This document shows, one piece after another, positions 47,035 to 59,366 of a stretch of 64,000 nt of DNA. Where the stretch lies: the NCBI GenBank assembly GCA_021234155.1, contig JAJEKV010000060.1:1054001-1118000 (forward strand). Direction: 5' to 3'. The position numbers and the translations under genes were made by a program. A model generated the notes under the pieces. That model was not told where the DNA came from and did not search any database. It worked only from the letters and a program-made list of their open reading frames with translations. Within the stretch, counting starts at the first letter, position 1; each line of letters begins with the position of its first letter. The stretch is from Isoetes taiwanensis. Lineage: Eukaryota; Streptophyta; Lycopodiopsida; Isoetales; Isoetaceae.

Positions 47035-47532
47035 ATGGCTAATGGGAGGTTCAGAGACAATTACGGCCTACCTAGAGTGAGCGAGGAGGCCCTTCGGTTT
47101 GCTTTAACCAAGGCTCGTGACCAGTCTCTGAAGGTGGATATGCCTAAATCCACCTTCTTTGCTCAATTCGAAGCCACCCTAAACCCATTCAATAGACTGG
47201 ATGCAAGGCCTTCAATGGCTATTTTTGGGGTCGGATTGACGGGAAGAGAGCTTTCAGACAAGGTCCATGGCCTTATGTTACATGCTGCTGCAAAGACATG
47301 TATAGCATTGGTTGTTCGGCAACTGCTCGCTTTGAGTCGGCAACAGCGAAAATTATTGGCAGGGATGCATTCTTACCACGAGGGGATGCAGGAAGCACTG
47401 GCGAATCTGATCCTATGCAATTCTGGGATGAATGCAGAAAACAGTCATTTTGGATGCATCGGAAGTGGAGCCAGTCATACCAGCATTTCCTGCTGCTTAG
47501 GAAATGCATGTAAATTTAGTTCTCGAGTATAG
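47035..47532 (+). other. Hypothetical ORF block, copy 2
   Basis: This is a single 165-codon frame. It matches copy 1 throughout (FRDNYGLPRVSEEAL, TKARDQSLKVDMPKSTFFAQF, HEGMQEALANLIL) and continues about 35 residues further. The longer open frame makes this the better-preserved copy. No domain recognised. Confidence 0.4.
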
Positions 47533-47923
47533 AGGTTTCAATGAAAAGCCAAATTTTATAACATATGCTCTTTTTTTTAATATATTATAAACTTTCGAAC
47601 AGAGATGTACTTTCATCTGACATAAATTTGTCTTTATCAATTCAACTAAACTTTTAGGATCAGTTAGTTATCTGTCATTCTCAAATATTTTTAGACTGTG
47701 CACATAGACCCAGTAAAGGAATATAGTACTTGTATCTCAATTCTGTCATGTTCTAATATTTCCAACATTAAATATTATTTAACTGCATTTCAGAATCAAC
47801 TACACACAATTCACATGCTGCATACAATACACCGCAATCACTGTACAACACAATAACCACCACATGCACCACCACACTAAGCACCAACTAAGAAAACATG
47901 AATAAAAGAATTTATAAACTAAC

Positions 47924-48692
47924 CTGTGATTCCTCCAGATAGTGGGCAACATGTTCTTCTCTTACATTTCTCTCCAATCTTCTAGTTCTAACATCCTTTG
48001 TCTTAGGAGACACTCTGTTGTTCTCAATCCAAAAGTTTTGAATCTTTTCTATCTGTTCATCTGAAATTGCATCGAATCTTTTAGCTCTCTTATAGAAAAA
48101 CTCATTTCCCACCATTGTAATCGATCTCTTCCCTCTTCTTCTTTGCCTTTTGCAAGTTTCTTGGGTGAACACCTAATACCTTTCTAAGATCTCTCGAACT
48201 GATTTTGTCACTCGTTTCAGAATCTGCACGGTGTGGTGCAGACATTGTAAGACAGCTATTCTTGCCTGCTAGGCAGTCATTGCTGGTAGAGAGTTTCACA
48301 GTCTGCATAGAGTCCCAGAGGCTCCTAATGACGATCCTCTTGGCTTTCAAATCCTTTAATTCTTCACCTATAAAATTTTCCAATGTTTTATCCCTCAAAA
48401 ACTCAAGTAAAATTTCTTTCTTCATGCTATCATCAATTCTTTTGGTCTGTTTATGGAAAGTTGTTAGCAAATTAGGGACAATACGGCGTTTACTGCTTGC
48501 ACTTCTTGATGAACCGGATCCTTCTGCCAATTCTGCAAGCTCCATTTTTTCCTCTCTTCTTCTTTTCCTCTGGCGTCCTTTCTTCAACATTTCTTCTCCT
48601 TGGTTTTTCTTCATTTTCTCCTGTCTGAAATGCCAGTTTGTAGACATATTACCTCGTTGACATCCATATCCACAATGGATTGGAGCTTGCAA
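47924..48692 (-). pseudogene. DDE-like transposase candidate, first exon (Element B)
   Basis: The frame from 48692 has a basic N-terminus (KKGRQRKRRRE), the block KRIDDSMKKEILLEFLRDK, and LRKVLGVHPRNLQKAKKKR. A one-base shift near 48115 leads to RAKRFDAISDEQIEKIQNFW and VSPKTKDV, ending HYLEESQ at a CAG/GTTAGT donor (47924). Its splice partner is the TGCAG acceptor at 44504. The blocks match those of the Element A gene in order. The initiating Met may be 48692 or 48647. Confidence 0.7.
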
Positions 48693-48929
48693 TACAGGGA
48701 GCCAACGAACAGGACGTAGGCAAAGAACAGGAATTTGAAGAATAGAAATTTGAATTTTAGTTTTGAAATTAGAATTTCCCCCATAAATTGGGACTCCAAT
48801 CTTAAATAAGGGCAGTTGAGCGGTGCCATAATTATACTTTCATACCACAAAAGTGGCGGATGCATGACCATATTTTGAGGGGGCATGGGGGGGCCGAATT
48901 GGGATACCACAGCATGCTTTTACCCCAGT

Positions 48930-51660
48930 CTGTTGACTCTGGGGCATCTATGGATCACTTGCCACCACAAAATTGCCACTTTGGGATGAAGCAACTTATC
49001 CCATACCCATGTCCAAACACTTTTTCATTGTAGTTGAGGGACTTGAACATGCCATCTCTTAGATGGAGTCAAGATTTTAGAATGCAGAAGCAATTTACAC
49101 ATAAAACGAACAAAGTTTCTAATAACATATATACGAACATATATAATGGATTCTATCATTTTTGTTTTCTTTTGCGTGCAAGCTATTTTTTCTCCACCGC
49201 CTTTTTCATAAAGGCTGTACTAGTTATCCATTTTGGAAGAATTTAGAAATGTAGGGCTGAGATTTGAGGTATCAGGCGCCATAGCCATGGATTTAGGCCC
49301 GTATAATTTACTCTGTTGGGGCAAAATTGGATCGATTTGCACCCATTTGAGTTAAGGTTTTTTTCGTGGGTATGAAAATTTGCATGCTCCGGCATCATTC
49401 TGGATCAAATAGCGCTGGAAATGATCTGTTTAATTTTTTGAACAATGGATCAACAAGAAGAGGGCCAGAAACAACAAAAGGGGTCTGGAAGATAAAAATC
49501 GAGAAGGAGATGAATTGGGTATGTGTAAGAAGCATGGATCTGGATGTTGGGAAGAAACGGATCCTTTTGTGTATTGTTTTGTGCCATTTGAATGGGGATT
49601 TCTCTATTGGTATAAAAATATACTTGGTCCTGCATCATTCTGGATTGAATAATAGAGTAAGTTGAACCACTAGATCAACAGGAAGAGAGCTAGAAAGAGC
49701 AAAGAGGGCTTTCTGGGCAGATAAAAATTGGGAAGAAGATGAATTCAAATTATTGCAAACAATGCTTACTTCCTCTTTTTTCTCTGCTTTATCTAAGCTT
49801 CTGGTGATGGAACAATAGAATTGCTATTTTACAATGGAATTGTTGGATTGCTCTATTCAAATTCGACCCCATCTTGGTCTGTTGAGGAATGGCTATGGCA
49901 GCCTGTGCAAAATGCACTAAGAGTATGATTTCTGGCGCTTGCAATTTCATACAGATAAAATGATATGAATATTTATCTCTGGATTTGACTCTTTCTGAGT
50001 CAGGCATCTGTAATTGCTTTCTTTCTTCCAACATCAAGTTCATCGCTTACACATAGGATTCTACTGGAGAGAATTCACTACAAAAATAGGCCTTGGCTTA
50101 AAAACTCCAGCCGAATCCAGAGCAACAATTCTGCTAATTCCTTCATTTTTTTGCAATGATATTTCGATTGTGAAGGAAAATTTCAAACATATACTCCAAA
50201 TGAGATTAATTTTGCAAATGTTGTCTTAATGGCTTAACATTTCTAGACTTGTTTTTCAAAAACACTTGTTTTATGCTAGATGGTTCTAATGCGACACGAT
50301 ATCTTATTCTCTTCAATCACATTCTATTTAATAGATAAAGAAAGACATCTTTTTTTTGGGAATTTTCCCAAATAAGTCCCCAACCATTACAATATTCCAC
50401 CATAGCCCAGGGTAAATTCTTTTCGGAACAAATCAATCTTAGAATACAAGAACACTTCTTGATCCTATGCATTGACAACCAATGCCTAACTTTGGCAAAA
50501 CATATCTTACATCAATGCTCTCTTTTCTAATCAAAGTTAAAATCTCTATCTAAATGGCATTTTAGTCTCATAGGGATATGTAGCCCTTGAGATCAATGTC
50601 CCAAAAGGGCTTCATGAATTCCATTGATAGTGACTTTAGTATTAGCTATTACTTATTAGCTTTCACGACATTCTAACTTCGTATTATGAGTCGTTATAGG
50701 GAAATGTGCATAGTGGCCAAGGATTCCTCTTTATTGACTAAATTTTGACATAGATAAAAAGAAATGTTCGCGATGGTCTGGCCGCCACGATAAATTTCTT
50801 GTATTATATTATTTTTTTCTCCATAGACAACGCCTATTTTTAAACATATATTATAAGATGTCAACCATTGCATGCCTAAAATTTATCTTTTTTATAATTC
50901 CCAATTGTTTGCCTTTTAATATCGACATTTGTTTATATCTTGCATTTTCCACCTGTTGATGGCATGGCACGTGGTATGTTGATATGAATGATTTTTATTG
51001 CATGGCAACCACTGTGGACCCAAATACATCATTGACTGAATAACCACTAAAGCATGGGGGAGATGGCATCAAGCATGGGGGATTGCAGGGGGGGATATTG
51101 TTTATATGTTTATATATACGTAATGGTTTAATGCAAGTATGAGCACACATGCACCGAAAGCCAACACATTAAATTTCTAAGAGAAACATTTATAGCTACT
51201 TGAAATGTCTCGTATTGGCTAATCAGTCAAAGAAAAAAGGCATCCTCTTGCATCCTTTCCCTATCAAAATGTAACTTACATTTTGGAGGATATACACGAG
51301 GCCTACACCGAACTTAGCAATTATGTCGAAGTGCCTACACTTGATCTTGCCGTTATGTCCATTAAATGTTGTTGTATATTCAATAAAACATGTAGTCTTA
51401 CAATTCAAAGGACTTCACAACGTGTAGCGGATATTTATAAAAGAGGTTGACAATACTTGCTAGCTTATCACTACCAGCGTAAGTACGATTCTTATAATAG
51501 AGCCATTTACATCTGTGGGCCTATCTATTGGCGACAGAGGTGGAAAACGCGGGAGGGTATTCTTTTTTTTTTATGGGCTGGAGCCCAAGGTATGGCCATA
51601 TTCATGTCTTTCAATAGAATGTTGGTCTACGTCCCTTGAATTTATGGAAGGAAAGTGAGT
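48930..51660. other. Intergenic DNA between Element B and PME2
   Basis: No supported gene. A segment with GCATCATTCTGGAT and ATCAACA(A/G)GAAGAG is present twice (about 49340..49520 and 49590..49745). From about 50770 the DNA is related to the PME1 upstream region. Confidence 0.6.
49340..49745. repeat. Tandem pair of diverged copies of about 200 bp
   Basis: Both copies contain TTGCATGCTCCGGCATCATT- or TTGGTCCTGCATCATT-type starts, then GATCAACA.GAAGAG and AGATAAAAAT.GAGAAG-type ends. Confidence 0.6.
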
Positions 51661-51797
51661 CCTACCAATCCTTGGGCCCAACACATAAAGCTCCCAATAA
51701 AGTACAACTCTTGGACCATATGCCATATTGATTTGATAAATTACTACAACCTCCATCCTTCCCTCCCATCTTCAACATATTGTTGTTGCTACGAATC
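51661..51797 (+). promoter_or_regulatory. Conserved proximal promoter/5' leader of PME2
   Basis: Shares AATAAAGTAC, TTGGACCATATGCCAT and a pyrimidine-rich leader with PME1 (4196..4326). Confidence 0.5.
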
Positions 51798-53395
51798 ATG
51801 TCTAAGCGCCAAGTGCATGTGGTGGGTTTGTTCTTGGCTTTGTGCTTATCAGGTAGCTATGGATACACACTCACTGGAATGCAGAATGCAAAACAAGCTT
51901 GTGAGAATGGAATGAAAGCATCGGCACCGAAGCTTCAGGGTGTAATTAACATAGTCGAGAATGCGATGTCGTGTTGGGAGAGAGGGGGTCGAGAGAGGGC
52001 AGTGTTAGAAGATTGCATGGAGTTCTTGAGCGGGGCAATGGGGTGCCTAAATGATGCAACAGCCAAGGTGCAATATTTCTCGCAAAGGTCAATTGAGGAT
52101 GGGGATAGCGATGACATATGGACGTGGACAAGCACGGTGCTGACGGGGAGGTCCACGTGTGCGGATGAGCTGGAGGATCTGGGCGATTCAGAGCTGCAGG
52201 AAGTGCTGAGCAGTGCAAAAGGGCTGCAAAATGATCTCCATAATTCGCTTGCGTTGTTTATGAATCTCAGAAACGCGGCCCTCAACCAGTCTACTACCCA
52301 TGGCAGAAATTTGGCCGGCAAAGAGCCCTCTTTTCCTTATAAGCTTACCGACGGCCTCCCAGCATGGATGCCCTCGGAGCAGCGCCGTTTTCTGCTCCAA
52401 AATTCGTCCGCTAATTTGGTTGTAGCCAAAGATGGCTCCGGAAATTTCACCTCTATTCAGGCTGCTATCAATGCCTCTTCTCCTGGCTACGTTATCTATG
52501 TTAAGAAAGGTATATACAACGAAACTGTCGAGGTTCCCAGCAAAAAGGCAAACCTAACCATCTTTGGGGACGGCATCAACAAGACTATCATTGCTGCTAG
52601 CAATTACTACGCCCAAGCTGGAACCACTTTTAGGACTGCCACTTTTGGTATATTGCTTTATAATTTCTAAATGCTTGCAACTTCCTAACATATTTAGCCT
52701 TTCTCACCACCCCTTTCCTTTTGCCTATTGTAGGTGTCAAAGCAACCGGATTCATTGGTAAGTTCCTCACCATACAGAACAATGCTGGCCCCCAAAATAA
52801 CCAAGCAGTCGCCTTGCTAGTGACTTCTGACAAGGTTGCCTTCTACAAGTGTTCCATGGTTGCATACCAAGATACTCTCTATACATATGCTAATCGGCAA
52901 TTTTATAGAGAATGTGAGGTGACAGGAACTGTAGATTTTATATTCGGAAATTCTGCTGTAGTTTTCCAAAAGTGCTCATTATATGCTAGGACACCTCTTA
53001 GTAATCAAAGGAACATCATCACTGCACAAGGGCGCAGTGATATAAATCAAAATACAGGAATATCAATTGACCAATGCCAAGTCGATGGGGCCATCAACCA
53101 AACCTTTTTGGGCCGGCCATGGAAAGATTATTCTAGAGCAGTGTTCATGAAAAGCCAGCTTAGTGGTGCAATCAATCCAGCAGGTTGGCTTGCATGGGAT
53201 GGTGCCCCTAATAGGTCCCAAACCGTGTACTATGGTGAATATAAAAACACTGGTGTAGGAGCAAGCATGTCAAATCGAGTGAATTGGAGCCGAGCACTTA
53301 CTACGAATGAGGCATCACAATTCACAGTTGGATCATTTATTGCAGGCAATGAATGGTTGCCTTCGACGGGCATCACTTACACTGCAAGTCTATAA
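51798..53395 (+). CDS. Pectin methylesterase with PMEI pro-domain (PME2)
   Basis: Paralogue of PME1 with the same secreted cell-wall pectin-demethylating role. Exon 1 is 51798..52647 and exon 2 is 52734..53395, with a phase-1 GT..AG intron at the same codon. The 503-residue product has a signal peptide (VVGLFLALCLSGSYG), a PMEI domain, and an RRFLL processing-like motif. The catalytic domain keeps Q307, Q329 and D330 (YQDTLY), D351 (DFIFG) and R411 (LGRPW). Compared with PME1 it has one codon more in exon 1 and one less in exon 2. An upstream in-frame ATG (51780) is not conserved in PME1. Differences cluster in the PMEI part and the intron; the catalytic part is nearly identical. Confidence 0.93.
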
Positions 53396-53399
53396 TGGT

Positions 53400-55040
53400 T
53401 TATTCACATTGTAGGACAAGTCCTTGATAACATGCCTTAAGATATTCTCTTTGAGTTATAGCAATAAACAAAAAGAAGACAATTCTGAAGTATTTTGATA
53501 GAATGCACTTTACAAATATTTAAAATTTCCCCCAATATTGTCATTTGCAAGACTTGGAATTCTTGAGAACATCATGAGATGAAGGCACCGAGAGTTATGG
53601 TGAGAATGGCACCTGGAGAGGCCATTGCATAAGGTAATAGGCAGGGGACACAATTGTAGCATTCGATTCTGGATAGGAGCCATGTGGAATGATCTAGGAG
53701 ATGGGACAATAGATGGCATTATTGGGGAGAGGGGAAGGGGAGTTCTTGGAAGCAGTCCATGACTATAATAGGTTGTAATTGCTTCCCCTCGAATATTTTG
53801 AATGAGGCTTTGGATTGTCAAATTTCATTTAAGGCATCCGACAAGTTTCATTTAAGGCAAGCTTCATTCTTTACTCTTTTTGTCACATGGCAAATAGCTA
53901 TTCCTAATGATAAACTTTTGGACTACACATGTTAAAGGGCCAATTTGTTAGTGAGAGACAGTTTTAGCACCTTGTAGGATATCTTAGCGCATTTGAGGAT
54001 CATATGTTGTAGAGTGGGTTGGGGCATATTTGAAGATCATATATTGGAGATATGATATGATGGTTGTGGCATTGTTTTTTAATATAATTGCATATTCTAT
54101 TTATATGCCAGAAAATAGTCTGAAAACTAGTTTGGTTTCAATGTCGATTTGGGATCCATGTGAATCTCAGCCTTAGAAATAAAAAATCATATGATTCTAA
54201 CCATTGAAAATAACCACTGCGTGGCCAATACTCGTTAAAGACAGTGTGGAAGGAAGTCATCATATTGTTTTTTCGATCCAAGGTCCTTTGAAGCCAAGGA
54301 GTTTGGATCATGGCATAAGATAAGAGGCTTTTCATAGATCGATTTCTCATATGTTTTTCAATTTTACAGGCTTTGTGGCACCATCTCCATCATTTGTTAT
54401 CTTTGTTTTTTAAGTATTGTGCTACCATTTCTTAGTTGTCTTTATTTCAAGCTTCTTAATATTCAGTTATCAGGAAATATGCACTTGAATTTGGAGCAAA
54501 AATCCCTTGGTGATTCTGCACCATTATACCTAGATAGATAGATAGGTAGATAGGTAGATTTTTTAACATCCATGGAGACCAAATTGGCCATGGGACCCAA
54601 ACAACAAAAAGGGCATGGAAGCCCAAAAAGTATAAAGGAAAACATAATGCTAATGCAAGAAAGAATGTTGTACTTGATAGATTGTTAAACCTTTTTCTCA
54701 AAGAACTTATAACAAAACAAGATGCTGACAGGAGGGAATATGAAGATGATATTAGTTTATCTCGACTATGGACTGAGAATAGAGAGTTTTATAATTATAG
54801 TGAAGCCACCATCTTAATTCTAATATGTGTAATATAAAATGTTTATAGGACCTTGTTTAATGCAGAATGCATCTAAGTAACCCAACCAAAGTCACTCATT
54901 TGCCACTTCCACCTATCGTATTAATCCCCCTCCTTTTCTTTTTAAAGGAGGGATCTTATCAAGCTTGCCTGGAAGAGTTAATTTACTAGTAAGGTAATCT
55001 ATCAAGTTAAACTGTATTTTAGAGTGTCAGCCCTAACTAC
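53400..55040. other. Intergenic DNA after PME2
   Basis: PME2 3' UTR followed by DNA without supported genes. A (GATA)n-like run lies near 54530..54560. Confidence 0.6.
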
Positions 55041-55161
55041 CTTGTTCAACATGGCATTACAGGAAGGTTTTGCCACCACAATAGACCACTAGTCATGTTT
55101 TTTTCCCATCAACAACAACAAGGCAGGTGACTCACACTGCCCAGCCAATTACCGAACAATC

Positions 55162-55857
55162 ATGATCAATTTGGTGTTCGCAAAACTGCTAGCTGGCATT
55201 CTTGAGAAGCAGTTGATGGGCTGGGCAGAGGCAACAGAGATGCAAACCCTCATGCAAGTAGAATTGAGATCCCGACACTCAACCATTGATCGTATCTTTA
55301 TGTTGCAGACTTTGGTTGAAGACATCAAGAACCATATACAAGGCATGTACTTGTTGCTTCGTAGACTTGAGTTTTTTACATTGTGCCTTGGGGGAAAAGC
55401 TATGGATAAGATTGTACCAGCTGAGATGGTCCACGCAGATCTTTGGAATGCAGTGTACAGGCTATATGAGCTCAGGCCAGTTGTAGTCGACAAACCAAAC
55501 ATTCGACAACAGTATCAGGGTAGGAGGGATGCTATCTCTCTCCAACACTGTTTTGGGCTTTACATTGATCAGTTGGAAAATTGGCTTGCTGATAATGATG
55601 GCCATGAAGCTCAACTTTTGCATTGGATTATCAACATTGATGATGTAGACCTCCAAGCTTACACTCCAGAGGCCATGCAATGCCATCTAGATACTCTGGG
55701 CATATTCTGCCAAGCTACTGACATGTTTGTCAATCTGAGCAAGACTAAGGTGGTCCTTATCTCATCCTCATCCAAGGCCTCCCTCATTCACTTATCGGGG
55801 ACAAAATGTGGAGGTGACATCCACTTACAAATATTTGGGAGTGGAGTTTTCTTTTAA
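55162..55857 (+). pseudogene. LINE reverse transcriptase fragment
   Basis: The sequence NYRTI..VFAKLLAGILEKQL corresponds to RT block 1, and SRHSTIDRIFMLQTLVE to block 2. QCHLDTLGIFCQATDMFVNLSKTKV is the region after the catalytic motif. The catalytic YADD appears as IDDVDL in NIDDVDLQAY, so one essential residue is altered. Blocks between (the FDTV region) are garbled. Non-functional remnant. Confidence 0.75.
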
Positions 55858-56559
55858 CAATGTATTGAGACACTTTCATTCAGTTATGAGTGACAGCGGG
55901 CTAGAAAGCACTGTATGCAATGCAAGACAACAGTCACAGAAAGGAGCTGTATAATTGGGCCCATCAATCAAACCTACTTAGGGTCTTAATGGAGCTCATC
56001 CTTCTCACTACAAGAGGATAGCCATTTTTCATCACTTTAATATCACCTAAAATTTCAAAAACTATCAAGTGATATAAATAATGATATTCAAGGTACAGTG
56101 ACACTACCAATGACGAGATTCTATCGTTTATAGCATCATCAGCATCGTCATAAATTTCGTCAGCAATTATATCAGTATTAATTAATGACAATATATGTGT
56201 TACTAATAGCGTCATGAATAATATCACATATTGCATCAACTTTACCATCATTTATTACTCTTATGGTATTAATGACAATATAAGTGTTATGGTTTATGTC
56301 AGTTACAGTATCAACCATAGTTTCATCTATAATATCACCTATTGACAATATTATGTCAGTGCTAGCACATGATGCTATATCTGTCGATAATAGCATCACG
56401 GATAATATCACGACTTATATTACTCTTACTATCATTATTTGTTGTAATTTTGATAATATAAGTGTTATGCTTATGATAATTGTAATATTGTTTGTAATGG
56501 CACTATCTTCTTCAAACCCCCATAAACAAAGCACACAAAAATGATATTATTAGAACAAG

Positions 56560-57250
56560 AAAGAAAAAGATTCTACTAGGGCAAACTTCCAAGTGCCACT
56601 TCATCTCTTATATCATGTGCAATATCCTCTAGTTCATCATCACCAAGCTGTAGACATTGTAATATGGGACCTTGTTATCAATCTCTTCATTCTCATCAAC
56701 ACCATAATCTAAGATATTATTATTTGGTGACTCTAATGGTATTCAAACTAAAGTTTCAACTGAATTGCTGCAATCCTCACTCGAACCACGATCCTTTACT
56801 TGATCATCTACCATTTGATTGATGTCATCTCGCGACTAGATCAGTCTCAGAAGATGCGAAGTCCACATGCAAAGTAGGAGGATCGATCATATGACGACTA
56901 GGTGTTACATGAACTACGATCCACCAATTAGTAGTTCAACCTGCTCAAATTATCTAGGATAAACAAAAGGCTCGTCCATTTCTCCTAAAAATTTAGTAGA
57001 ATTAACCTCATAAAGACCTGATGGATGTTGTCTCATTATTCAGTTTCTTCCTCGATAACATGCTTTGAACCACTTTACCTTCAATAGATTGACTTTTAAG
57101 GAGCAAAAATCAATATTTGTTATTTGACCAACATAGTTGACCACTTTCTAATGGTTGATTGTCTCTAGTAGGAGCTTGACTTTTTTGCTCAAAGCATGCT
57201 GCAATACCAATATTAAATGTAATTCTACTTTGATCAGTGTGTATTGATGT
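56560..57250 (-). pseudogene. Possible CACTA transposase tail relic
   Basis: Read leftwards from about 57250, broken frames contain KVKWFKACYRGRN, DEPFVYPR.FEQVELL and HVDFASSETDLVARDDINQ. These loosely resemble the C-terminal domain following plant CACTA transposases (the DEPF..A.QVFYV type). Many stops. Low confidence; a profile search would decide. Confidence 0.35.
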
Positions 57251-57479
57251 GTAGAATCTTGCCTACAAGAGATAGAAGTTAAGAATAATCAATAATATTT
57301 AAATGCCAAAATGTACTAATAGAAACTGCAACTTTGTTTTTTAACATACCTTCTTTGAACAACCAAGGGTTATTGTAGTCATCTGCTGGAATTTCACACC
57401 CTTCGAGGAGGAGGAGGAAAGTTTGAAAAATAATAGAAATATAGAAATTTGTGAAACACACATCATAAGTTGCTTAAGT

Positions 57480-59360
57480 TCTTAAGGTGATATGGGAAGA
57501 AGGTAAAAGATATGGTATGCGTTAGTTGTCTACAAGCTGGAGACTTGGGCAATTAAACATGATTGGCACCTTGGGACCAATATGTGTAAGCTTTTCTTCA
57601 TGGTTGCCATTTGGAAATGAATGCAATAAAAAACATAAATCTAAAAGTTGGATTTTGCTGATTTCATAAAGGCAATATGGGCCTTGAATTCGGGGCTCCT
57701 AAATTCATGAATACTTGGACCTTGAAAGATTCTTTAAATCGCGCTAATCTTTAAAGCAAAAAAGCTTTATTGATGACCTTGATGATCCTATTCTCTGGTG
57801 CAACCTTCGTTGTTTTGCGAGAATGATTGTCCATATCTTTTGTTCTTGAGGAAAAGCAAGTTACAGTGATTTCTTATGCTTTCAGAGTAATATTTTCTTT
57901 CTTTTACAGTGATTGTTGCACATAAATAGAGGAGATACAACTTACAAACAAAGCATAAGAACATTGTAAACAATAAGGGTATGAGAGATCATACAAGAGG
58001 TAAAACAGAACTAGCTACATTAAGTTAAATAATGTTAATTGTAAATAGCGTTCTATAGAGAAATTCTCAAACAGTCAAGAATATGGTAGGAATGACAGAT
58101 GTCTCAACAATATCAATATATCCGATTGAAAATGGTTCTATACAAAGACTAATAACACCATAGCTGCAACACAAACTATCTAACGCTTAGACATTCATAA
58201 TTATTTTTAAATCCAAACGCTCAAACTACACACTTTAGGCATAAGACCCACGTGACCATATGAAAATGCGGTAAAACTGCAGATTAAAGATAAACAAACC
58301 AAACAAGATAAGGTGATATTCAACTAGAGGTAGGACAAGCTAGATAGATAGACAAATGAAAAACATTATTCAAAGAAGTTAGGTTATGGCCAAATGGTGC
58401 ATATGGAAAAAGGAACATCCGATGCAAATCCAAAGCTTCTAGCTTCTAATATTGAAAACAACCTTGGCACGTGCTCTCTCAGGTAGTGGCAGACTATTGC
58501 TAGCAAACAAAGGTTGAGGCACAAAGGGATGAAAGACTAAAATGAAAAATGATGATATGGTTAGAAAAAATAGGATAGGCAAAAAGGAGATAAGGCTAGG
58601 CTAATTGGTGGGATCACCAAGACCATGCAAAGAACAGGGGTGCATGATAAAGTGTTTAGAAGAAGGATACAATGCAACAGAAATGACACCTAGATGGTAA
58701 TCTCCACAAAATCAATATAATTTCCTAACGATCGCATCTTTAGTAAAACATTATAATACAACCAAGTCTCCAACAAATCTCGAGAGCTATGGTTAGCACC
58801 AACTCATTAGAGGTATAATGGTCAAGCAAAACTATCTGCCAGCTATAAAGAATTGTGAAGAACGTGAACAAGGGTGAGAAAGTGCACTTCATATGCATTA
58901 CAAGGAGAGGATATGTTAGTTGCAAGGGAAAACATATAAAGGGTACAACGATGACGGTAAAAGATGCCGTAAAAGCAAAGCAAGGATATCAAACAGGGTA
59001 TTAACACAGGTCTAAAGCTATAAATACACCACAAATACTACTAGATACAAGAAGTCCATATATGGCAGACGCAACTAGAATTCAACCTCTCTTCAAATAT
59101 GGCAACTGTCTTATTTTTGGCAAGTGTGTAAATAAAACTTGTCTTATTTTTGGCAAGGGTGTAAATCTACTGCATAATTAGAACGTCATTTTTTTACTGT
59201 TGCAACCAGTAAATTTTGTGTGGCTTTGTACAGAATACACTTCCCAATTTTCATTTCGGATTGTATGGAGATGCCTGGCAGAATGTGGTTCATATTCAAA
59301 CAAAAAAAATTGAGACCCAATTTCTATGTTGTTAATTCGTTTATGTAAGATAAAAAATGT
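57480..59360. other. CACTA interior without recognisable gene
   Basis: AT-rich, short frames only. Confidence 0.55.
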
Positions 59361-59366
59361 TATATA

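Larger units (their letters stand above)
44395..47530. repeat. Tandem duplication of a 1.5-kb unit inside an intron
   Basis: The 5' part of the middle exon (44395..44600), a CA-rich satellite and an ORF block (45260..45935) recur in the same order at 45935..46130, 46130..46860 and 46862..47500. The duplicated exon piece (FKDQHPQIKIRLRAFEKLK, -) is therefore a spare, truncated copy. Confidence 0.8.
7475..48924. mobile_element. Element B: large TIR DNA transposon, hosting later insertions
   Basis: Left terminus GGATAAAAGCACGCTGTGGT (7475..7494) is inverted at the right terminus 48903..48924. CCAGT flanks both ends (7470..7474 and 48925..48929). Removing the retrotransposon (7744..32258) and the Helitron (38079..43728) leaves about 11.3 kb. 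The core has a + strand gene set (coiled coil, FCP1-like, Ulp1-like; 32259..36761) and a convergent - strand gene (48692 down to 37120) with DDE-like motifs. Element A has related ends and the same gene content. The ends and TSD do not match hAT (8 bp), CACTA (3 bp) or MULE (8-9 bp), so no superfamily is assigned. Confidence 0.82.
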
